Assembly: GCA_963717255.1 (NCBI GenBank)
Contig: CAVQVT010000010.1
Location: forward strand, 77,845 to 141,844
Length of the DNA stretch: 64,000 bases
Direction of reading: 5' to 3'
Origin: CAIYQJ01 sp963717255
GTDB lineage: Bacteria > Chloroflexota > Limnocylindria > Limnocylindrales > CSP1-4
A program made the translations under genes and the position numbers. Positions 58,048 through 64,000 of the stretch are shown here, piece by piece. The notes under the pieces are model-generated. The model searched no databases and was not told the DNA's origin. It saw only the letters and a list, made by a program, of their open reading frames with translations. Each line of letters opens with the position of its first letter. Position 1 is the first letter of the stretch.

Positions 58048-59385
58048 ATGACCCGCACGTCGTCCGATCCCCTCGCCCACGCCAGCCATACCCCCCTCTG
58101 GCAGGCCACGATGCCGCCCATGCCGGCCGTCGAGCGCCACGCGCTGCCCGACACTGCGGATGTCGCCGTCATCGGCGGCGGGATCACCGGGCTGTCGGCC
58201 GCCCGGGAGCTTGCCCGCGCCGGCGCATCGGTCGTCCTGCTCGAAGGCGAGACGCTCGGGTGGGGCGCCTCCACCCGGAGCGGCGGGATGGTGCTGTCGG
58301 GCTTCAAGTGGGGCCTGGAGCAGCTGTGCGAACGGTACGGGCGCGACATCGGACGCGCCCTCCTCGCAGAGTCGGTCGCCGCGGTGGACCACGTCGCGCG
58401 CCTCGACGAGACCGAGGGGATCGACGCCGAGATGCGGCGCGAGGGCCACCTGGAGCTCGCGTACGGCCGCCGTGACGCCGACGAGCTGGAGGCGTACGCG
58501 GCCGAGCTCGGGAACTACGACGGTTCCGCTCGCTGGATCCCGCGGTCGGCCCTGCGGACGGAGATCGGCACCGACGCCTATTACGGTGGGCTGCTCTTCC
58601 CGGCCGACGGCGGGCTGCATCCCGGGAAGCTGTCGGTCGGCCTGGCGCAGCGCGCGGTGGAGGCAGGGGTGGACGTCCACGAGCGGACCCGTGCCACCGC
58701 GATCCGGCCCCAACGCGACGGGCGCGTGGTCGTGGAGACGACGCGCGGCGCGCTCATCGGGGGCAGGGTCTTCGTCGCCACGAACGGCTACGGTGACGCC
58801 GCGGCCCCGGCCCTCCGCCGGCGCGTCATCCCCATCAGCAGCTTCATCATCACGACCGACGTGCTGGACCCGGCCCTCCTGGCGGAGCTGACGCCCCGCG
58901 GACGGATGTTCTTCGACACGAAGTACTTCCTCTACTACTGGCGGGGGACCGCGGACGGCCGGATGCTCTTCGGCGGCCGAGCGAGCTTCTGGCCGACGAG
59001 CGACGAGATGGCGGCCTCGATCCTCCATCGCGGGATGCTCGAGATCCACCCCCAGCTGGCGGGCGTCCCGATCGCCTGCTACTGGAGCGGGAGGATCGCC
59101 TTCACGTACGACCGGATGCCGCATGCGGGCCGGTCGGGCGAGGTCTACTACGCGACCGGCTGCTGCGGGAACGGCGTCGCGCTCTTCCCCTACCTCGGCG
59201 TCGAGATGGCGCGCTGGATGGGCGGCGGACCGGCCCCCGCCCTCGCGCGGATCGGCTTCCCGCTGGTCCCCGCGCCGTACGAAGGCCGGGCGTGGTTCCT
59301 GCCCCTGGTCGGCGAGTGGTACCGGTTCAAGGACCGCCGGAACGGGAAGAAGCGGGCGCTGGACCTGGCGGCGGGCGATGGCTGA
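58048..59385 (+). CDS. FAD-dependent oxidoreductase (DAO/glycine-oxidase family)
   Basis: 445 residues. V-A-V-I-G-G-G-I-T-G-L-S-A-A-R-E-L-A-R is the Rossmann FAD motif, with E of L-L-E-G-E, and G-W-G-A-S-T-R-S-G-G-M-V follows. C-terminal Y-Y-A-T-G-C-C-G-N-G-V completes the DAO fold of the PuuB/gamma-glutamylputrescine-oxidase-like branch, oxidising an amine or amino acid. TAGAGT (58036-58041) is 6 nt before ATG 58048: leaderless. Confidence 0.9.
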   Translation: MTRTSSDPLAHASHTPLWQATMPPMPAVERHALPDTADVAVIGGGITGLSAARELARAGASVVLLEGETLGWGASTRSGGMVLSGFKWGLEQLCERYGRDIGRALLAESVAAVDHVARLDETEGIDAEMRREGHLELAYGRRDADELEAYAAELGNYDGSARWIPRSALRTEIGTDAYYGGLLFPADGGLHPGKLSVGLAQRAVEAGVDVHERTRATAIRPQRDGRVVVETTRGALIGGRVFVATNGYGDAAAPALRRRVIPISSFIITTDVLDPALLAELTPRGRMFFDTKYFLYYWRGTADGRMLFGGRASFWPTSDEMAASILHRGMLEIHPQLAGVPIACYWSGRIAFTYDRMPHAGRSGEVYYATGCCGNGVALFPYLGVEMARWMGGGPAPALARIGFPLVPAPYEGRAWFLPLVGEWYRFKDRRNGKKRALDLAAGDG

Positions 59386-59587
59386 CGAACGCCCCGGCGG
59401 CCGGCGGAACGCCGGCGCCTTCCTGGGGCCGTACGGGCCGATCGCCGTCCCGACCCGGAACTTGAGCGACGAGATCCCCCGCGAGCCCGACGACCTCGAG
59501 GCGGAGCGCCCGGGCCGAGGCGACGGCGGACGGCGGAGAGACGGCCTGCTGGCCCGCCTCCGGCGAGCGATCCGGCGCGCGGGCTGA
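59378..59587 (+). CDS. Small basic protein overlapping the DAO-family gene
   Basis: 69 residues. A-F-L-G-P-Y-G-P-I-A-V-P-T-R-N-L-S-D-E-I-P is followed by an Arg/Asp-rich end with G-L-L-A-R-L-R-R-A-I-R-R. ATG 59378 overlaps the oxidase stop by 8 nt, so it would be co-translated. No family recognised; a chance ORF is possible. Confidence 0.45.
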   Translation: MADERPGGRRNAGAFLGPYGPIAVPTRNLSDEIPREPDDLEAERPGRGDGGRRRDGLLARLRRAIRRAG

Positions 59588-59591
59588 CCGA

Positions 59592-60242
59592 CTACCGCCT
59601 CCCGTACCGCCGGAGGAGCGTCGCGATCTCCGCCTGGTACTGGCGGCCGACCGGCGCTCGCTCCAGCCACTCGAGGAACGAGAGGTCGTGCCGCGCGATC
59701 TGGCCGAGCGACCATCCGCTGTACCGCCCGAAGGTGATGACGGACCCGCTCGGGACGCCCCACGGCGGACCGGCCCAGTCGCCCTGGGTCCCGCCCGTGC
59801 CGGCGGCGCCACCGGCGCGCCACTTCTCGCCGTCGCCGGTGGACGCGCTCGCGCCGGGCGAGCCGCCGGGGGCACGGCCGCCCAACGTGGTCGAGTCGGC
59901 GCTGCGGTCGCTCGCGCCGGGCGAGCGCTCGCCGGCACCTCGTCTTGCGCCCGGGTCCGCCGGCATCCCGTTCGCGGCCGACCCGCCGTGCCCCGTGCCG
60001 CCGCCGGTCGTGAACCGACGCTCGCGGTCGTAGAGGGCGCGCCTCGCCGGATCGCGGAGGACCTCCCACGCCGCGTTGATCGCGGCCATCCGCGCGGCCG
60101 CGTCGGGGTCGTCGGTGACGTCGGGGTGGTAGCGCTGGGCGAGCTTGCGATAGGCGGCGCCGATGATCTCCGTGTCCGCCTCCGGGTCCACCTGCAGGAG
60201 GCGATAGAGGTCGGTCGATCGGTCGGACCGGCCGGCCGTCAC
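59592..60242 (-). CDS. J-domain protein with C-terminal extra domain
   Basis: 216 residues. L-Y-R-L-L-Q-V-D-P-E-A-D and Q-R-Y-H-P-D-V carry the J domain with HPD; a Gly/Ala/Ser linker of about 80 residues follows. The end F-G-R-Y-S-G-W-S-L-G-Q-I-A-R-H-D-L-S-F-L-E-W-L is a small conserved module seen in other stand-alone J proteins. GTG 60242 overlaps the decarboxylase stop as GTGA, so chaperone and enzyme are made together. Confidence 0.82.
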   Translation of the reverse strand: MTAGRSDRSTDLYRLLQVDPEADTEIIGAAYRKLAQRYHPDVTDDPDAAARMAAINAAWEVLRDPARRALYDRERRFTTGGGTGHGGSAANGMPADPGARRGAGERSPGASDRSADSTTLGGRAPGGSPGASASTGDGEKWRAGGAAGTGGTQGDWAGPPWGVPSGSVITFGRYSGWSLGQIARHDLSFLEWLERAPVGRQYQAEIATLLRRYGRR

Positions 60243-61870
60243 AGCCCCATCCCCTCCGCCACGCCGGGGCCCAGCCGGCGCAGGATCGCCAGCATCCGGT
60301 CGGCGTCCTCGTCGGTCGAGAGGTAGTTGACGATCCCCGCCCGGAGCCATGTCGAACCGCGGAGGCGCGTCGTGGAGACCCAGCCCTCACCGGACACCTC
60401 CAGGGCGCGCTGCAGGCGGTCCTGCACCTGGTCGAGCGTCGCCGGATCGAGCCCCGCAGCCGCCGTCCGTCCGCCCGGCAGCCAGCGGAAGCAGACCACC
60501 GACAGCTCCGGCTCGGGCGGCGTCGCCTCGAAGTCGTCGCTCTGAGCGATCAGTGCCGCCAGGCGCGCGGCCAGATCGTCGGTCCGCTCCACGAGCCGCC
60601 CCAGCCCGCGCGTCCCGAGGTGCTTCCAGCTCATCCAGAGCTTCATGGCGCGGAGACGGCGGGACCCCTCGATGGAGAGCTGGTAGAAGTCCAGCGGTTC
60701 CTCCTCGTGCCCGGGGGTCCGGTAGTACTCGGGCGCGCGGTGGAAGGTGCCGCGGAGGTCGCCGCGCCGGCGCACGAGCAGGGCGCCCACGTCGTACGGC
60801 TGGAAGAACCACTTGTGCGGATCGATCGTGACCGAGTCCGCCTGCCCGAGCGGTCCGATCCGGCCGGCGTCGCGTTCGGAGAGGAGCGCGCCCCCTCCGT
60901 AGGCGGCGTCCACGTGGAGCCAGAGGTCCTCGGCGGCCGCGAGAGCCACGAGCCCGGCGACGTCATCCACAGATCCGGTGTTCGTCGAGCCGGCGACCGC
61001 GGCGATGGCGAACGGCCGGAGCCCCGCCCGGCGGTCGTCTGCGACCGCCGCGGCGACCGGGCCCGCCTGGAGCCGGAAGCGCCCGTCGGACGGCACGATC
61101 CGCAGCGTGTCGGGAGGGAAGCCGAGGATGTCGATGGCCCGGCCGATCGAGAAGTGCGCCTGGTCGCTCGCGTACACGCGGGCACCGGCGAGCGCGGAGG
61201 CGCGCGGGGGGTCGGGGACGGCCTCGCGGCGGCGGCCAACGCCGTCGTCTTGGCCGGGCCGCCCGGCGATGAGCCGACCGAGGTGGATGTCCCGCGCGAC
61301 GGTCATCGCCATGATGTTCGCCATCACGCCGCCGGAGGTGAGCACGCCGAACCCGTCCGGGCCGTACCCGACGAGGTCGCAGAGCCAGCGGACGGTCTCC
61401 TCCTCGACGAACGCGCCGGTGGGCGCGGCGCGCCAGACGTCCACTCCCTGGTCGATCACCTGCGCGAGCAGCTCGCCGACGACCGACAGGAGGAGGGGGG
61501 GCGGGGTGAAGTAGCTCCACGAGAGCCGGTGCACCGAGCTGAGCTGGTGCTCCGACAGGCGGGCGCGGAACTCGTCGAGGACGGCGGACGCCGGGACGGG
61601 GTCGGAGGGCGCGGGCCCGGGGCCGACCGACGACGCCGGTGCGTCGGCGAGCATGCCGTACCACAGCCGGCGGAGCTCGGCATAGCCCATCGGGCCGGTC
61701 GGGCGGCGGAATCCCTCGTCGTAGAGCCAGTCGAGCGCGACCTCCCACGCGGCGGCGCCGAGGGCCTCCACGGACTCGCGCGACCGCGCGGGGTCCACGT
61801 ACCACACGAGCTCCGGGTCCGGGTGCCAGGCGAAGTCGTCGAGGGGGTCGCGGGCGGGTCGGTCGGTCAC
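60239..61870 (-). CDS. PLP-dependent decarboxylase (group II, aromatic-amino-acid/glutamate type)
   Basis: 543 residues. The PLP Lys is in T-I-D-P-H-K-W-F-F, Asp of H-V-D-A-A-Y-G-G binds the ring nitrogen, and G-V-L-T-S-G-G-V-M-A-N and D-Q-A-H-F-S-I are the phosphate and His segments of the group II fold. The substrate could be aromatic or acidic. TACCAT (61877-61882, minus strand) lies 6 nt before GTG 61870: leaderless. Confidence 0.9.
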   Translation of the reverse strand: MTDRPARDPLDDFAWHPDPELVWYVDPARSRESVEALGAAAWEVALDWLYDEGFRRPTGPMGYAELRRLWYGMLADAPASSVGPGPAPSDPVPASAVLDEFRARLSEHQLSSVHRLSWSYFTPPPLLLSVVGELLAQVIDQGVDVWRAAPTGAFVEEETVRWLCDLVGYGPDGFGVLTSGGVMANIMAMTVARDIHLGRLIAGRPGQDDGVGRRREAVPDPPRASALAGARVYASDQAHFSIGRAIDILGFPPDTLRIVPSDGRFRLQAGPVAAAVADDRRAGLRPFAIAAVAGSTNTGSVDDVAGLVALAAAEDLWLHVDAAYGGGALLSERDAGRIGPLGQADSVTIDPHKWFFQPYDVGALLVRRRGDLRGTFHRAPEYYRTPGHEEEPLDFYQLSIEGSRRLRAMKLWMSWKHLGTRGLGRLVERTDDLAARLAALIAQSDDFEATPPEPELSVVCFRWLPGGRTAAAGLDPATLDQVQDRLQRALEVSGEGWVSTTRLRGSTWLRAGIVNYLSTDEDADRMLAILRRLGPGVAEGMGL

Positions 61871-62057
61871 GGGTCGATGGTACCGGGCAGGCTCGGCCCC
61901 GATGCACGCCCGGCGGCGCCGCAGACGGACGGTCGTCGTGCCCTCTGGCCGATGACGCGCGCGGCCGGACGGGACATGCTCGGTCTCGGGCTGCCCCAGC
62001 GGCGGCGCACGCGTCCGGCGACCGACCTGGGTGGCCCGCCTGGGAATGGAGGGTGAC

Positions 62058-63743
62058 ATGCGCACCGACAGGCGCGGGCGGGGCAGGCTCATCGCCTTCG
62101 GCGCCCTCGTCGCACTCGCCGGCTCCCTGCTCGTGAGCGGCACGTCGCTCGCCGGGAACGGCGTCCACGCGGCGGCCACGATCGACGTCACGTCGCCGGC
62201 GACCGGCGGCTCGGCCATCCCGTCGAGCACGGCGCGCATCGGCGGGACGGGCGCCTGGACGCAGCTGACGGGCCCTCGGCTCCGCGAGGGGGCGCTCGAC
62301 CTGTTCGAGGCTGGGTGGTGGATCTTCGTCGGACTTCCTCCGAACTTCGAGTGGAACACGGCGCGGACCGCGGCACCGAGGATGGGCGGGTGCGACCTGT
62401 CGGCCTCAGCGACCTCGTATCCCGCCGGGGACGACGTCGCCGTGATCGAGTTGCGGACGCGCGACGACGCCCCCCTCATGGGTCGGTGCACGATCGATTT
62501 CCAGTCCATCCTCCAGGTGCGCCCGATCGACGGCCGCACCTCGGCCGGCACCGGAGGCACCATTTCGCTGGCCTTCCGGAGGCCGTGGAGTCGGGATCTG
62601 GTCCCGATCATGGGCGCGGATGCCGGTCTCATCCGGATGGTCGTCCCGCCGACGCACCCGACGATCATCCCGGCGACCGGCGGATCGGCGATCCCATCGA
62701 CCACCGCGCGGATCGGGGGCGACGGCACCTGGACGACGCTGACCGGCCCAAGGGTTCTCGAGACCCCCGAGTCCGTCAACTTCCCGCCTCGGCGACTGGC
62801 GTTGACCCTCCCGGCGAACTTCGAGTGGAACCCGGCGAACACCGCTCCGCCGCAGGTGACGGGCTGTTCGCGGACGATCGAGCGCCTCGAATACGCGTCG
62901 GCGACCCGGCTCATCGCGCGGATCACCTGGGTGCGGGAGGTCCTCGGCGACACGCCGTGCACGATCGACTTCGGCCGGATCCTCCAGGTCCGCCCGAAGG
63001 ATGCGAGCGCGACGGCGGGGACGACCGGAGACATCGACGTGACGATCGCAGACGCGGCCGGCCCCGTGATGAGCATCCCAGGCGGCGGCGGCCGCATCGC
63101 GATGGTGACACCGCCCCCGCCGGCGGTGCCGATCGGCCTGTCGGTCGCCTCGCCGTACCTCAACAACGGCGCGATCGACTGGGGCCGCTACGTGGACCTC
63201 GTGACGACGGCGCCACCCGACACGACCTTCACGCTCCAGATGACGGTGACGGACCCCGTGAGCGCGGCGGCGGCCTGGGAGACCCTGAGGGACGCGACGG
63301 GCACCATCCTGAAGTTCAAGACGGCGGCCGACGGCCGGTACACCTATCGCTACACGCCGGTCCGCAACTACTGGTACCGCGCGGTCACCGAGACGTCGCA
63401 GAGCGCGACGCCGCGGGTGACCGTCCGCCAGACGATCGTCATCCGCCCGGTCCACACCGGGACGCGGCGGGTGGCGCCGGGCACCTCGGTCACCTTCAAC
63501 GCGACGGTGCGCCCCGTGCGCCCCGAGCTCGCGAAGGCGAGCGTGCGGTTCGAGCAGTACCGCCGCTCGGGGTCGTCCTGGGTCCTCGCCCGGAGCGCGA
63601 CGGTCGTCATCGACGATGCCGGGATCGCCTCGTACACGTTCACCTTCGGGTCCGGCCGCTGGTACGTCCGTGCCCAGGCGCAGCCCACACAGGTCAACGC
63701 GAACAGCTTCTGGACGCCGAGCCAGTTCTACTCCGCGCCGTAG
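62058..63743 (+). CDS. Secreted protein with two internal repeats, unknown function
   Basis: 561 residues. A signal peptide (about 1-33, ending S-L-A) is followed by two copies of a domain of about 125 residues starting near 50 and 208. Each opens G-G-S-A-I-P-S-(S/T)-T-A-R-I-G-G and ends C-T-I-D-F-x-x-I-L-Q-V-R-P, with one more Cys in the middle (M-G-G-C, V-T-G-C) that could form a disulfide. The C-terminal 200 residues are beta-rich (Y-T-Y-R-Y-T-P, T-V-R-Q-T-I-V-I-R-P). GGAGGG precedes ATG 62058. Probably an extracellular structural or binding protein. Confidence 0.78.
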   Translation: MRTDRRGRGRLIAFGALVALAGSLLVSGTSLAGNGVHAAATIDVTSPATGGSAIPSSTARIGGTGAWTQLTGPRLREGALDLFEAGWWIFVGLPPNFEWNTARTAAPRMGGCDLSASATSYPAGDDVAVIELRTRDDAPLMGRCTIDFQSILQVRPIDGRTSAGTGGTISLAFRRPWSRDLVPIMGADAGLIRMVVPPTHPTIIPATGGSAIPSTTARIGGDGTWTTLTGPRVLETPESVNFPPRRLALTLPANFEWNPANTAPPQVTGCSRTIERLEYASATRLIARITWVREVLGDTPCTIDFGRILQVRPKDASATAGTTGDIDVTIADAAGPVMSIPGGGGRIAMVTPPPPAVPIGLSVASPYLNNGAIDWGRYVDLVTTAPPDTTFTLQMTVTDPVSAAAAWETLRDATGTILKFKTAADGRYTYRYTPVRNYWYRAVTETSQSATPRVTVRQTIVIRPVHTGTRRVAPGTSVTFNATVRPVRPELAKASVRFEQYRRSGSSWVLARSATVVIDDAGIASYTFTFGSGRWYVRAQAQPTQVNANSFWTPSQFYSAP

Positions 63744-63899
63744 GGGCGGCTGCGGCCTCAGGGCGGGCTCGGGGAGGGCCGGGGGCGCCCGCGGCAGCGA
63801 CCGCGCCTTGGCCGGCGTGGCCCAGCCGTCGGCACGTCCACACGGCCGGCCGCCGCGGTATCGTGAGCACCGCCCCCGCGCACGCATCCCGGTGATCCC

Positions 63900-64000
63900 G
63901 TGACCGACGAGCTCCACCAGGCGCCGCCCGTGACCGACGAACCGCAGCCATCTCCGACGACCGCCGCCCAGGACCCGGGCGCGCCCCCGCCCGCGCCCCA
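63900..64000 (+). CDS. Start of an unidentified gene (3' end outside window)
   Basis: GTG 63900 opens a frame, V-T-D-E-L-H-Q-A-P-P-V-T-D-E-P-Q-P, Pro/Ala-rich, still open at the window end. TATCGT at 63859-63864 could be its -10 box, giving a leader of about 30 nt. Proline-rich starts like this often precede membrane or secreted domains here, but nothing more can be said. Confidence 0.4.
   Translation, partial: MTDELHQAPPVTDEPQPSPTTAAQDPGAPPPAP

Overview
The window is very GC-rich, densely packed bacterial chromosome. It has one tRNA, no rRNA and no complete mobile element. I read it as probably Chloroflexota (Limnocylindria-like) rather than Actinobacteriota. That rests on the mix of an F420-type luciferase-like oxidoreductase, a tungsten aldehyde:ferredoxin oxidoreductase, a PyrR-led pyrimidine operon, large AAA/TPR cyclases, and many start codons only 6-8 nt downstream of a TANNNT box (leaderless mRNAs). 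The assignment is inference; no phylogenetic marker is present.

Layout. 0-8.8 kb: a VapBC-like pair overlapping a YghZ-like aldo/keto reductase, a metallo-hydrolase, a seven-helix membrane protein, a serine-hydrolase lipoprotein, hypA with a Mrp-like ATPase, a nitroreductase, a SnoaL-like protein, a broken cupin gene and a DinB-like protein. 8.9-15.8 kb: a tRNA-associated decay zone. tRNA-Gly(CCC) sits at 15.6 kb and two 3'-half copies lie downstream of it. Around and between them are an amidase, an intact Phd/PIN toxin-antitoxin pair with an 18-bp palindromic operator, fragments of a PIN toxin, an AbiEii-type nucleotidyltransferase and a transposase, and a 1182-residue adenylate cyclase/ATPase. 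15.9-20.3 kb: a secreted/membrane protein followed by a second, paralogous cyclase. 20.4-24.8 kb: flavin and F420-type enzymes, a J-domain protein and a carotenoid-synthesis membrane protein.

24.8-26.7 kb: an operon of a Get3/ArsA ATPase with an HSP20-like tail, a coiled-coil protein and a small protein with a single C-terminal membrane helix. This is a candidate bacterial tail-anchored-protein targeting module and the most interesting locus here. 26.7-28.8 kb: a frameshifted LacI-type regulator facing two operators that bracket the promoter of a small Cys-rich protein. 29-36.9 kb: an aldehyde:ferredoxin oxidoreductase divergent from a large LuxR/AAA regulator, an SGNH hydrolase, a membrane protein and repeat-rich spacers. 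36.9-43.1 kb: a berberine-bridge-type FAD oxidase, an NB-ARC/LuxR regulator, a NarL-type response regulator and a RES/Xre toxin-antitoxin pair. 43.6-48.9 kb: a bactofilin-like membrane protein, a NarX/LiaS-type histidine kinase, small proteins including a 23-residue Lys/Pro peptide, a PfkB kinase and a GDT1-type cation exporter. 49.4-54.7 kb: an overlapping chain lipB, GalT-like, 32-codon ORF, ECF sigma factor, 11-codon ORF, large anti-sigma-like protein. 54.8-58 kb: PyrR-box leader, pyrR, pyrB, pyrC. 58-64 kb: a DAO-family oxidase, a J-domain protein overlapping a PLP-dependent decarboxylase, a secreted two-repeat protein and the start of another gene.

Common themes are heavy use of 4-nt stop/start overlaps (ATGA, GTGA), leaderless promoters, very small ORFs placed just before larger genes, and regulators facing the genes they may control.
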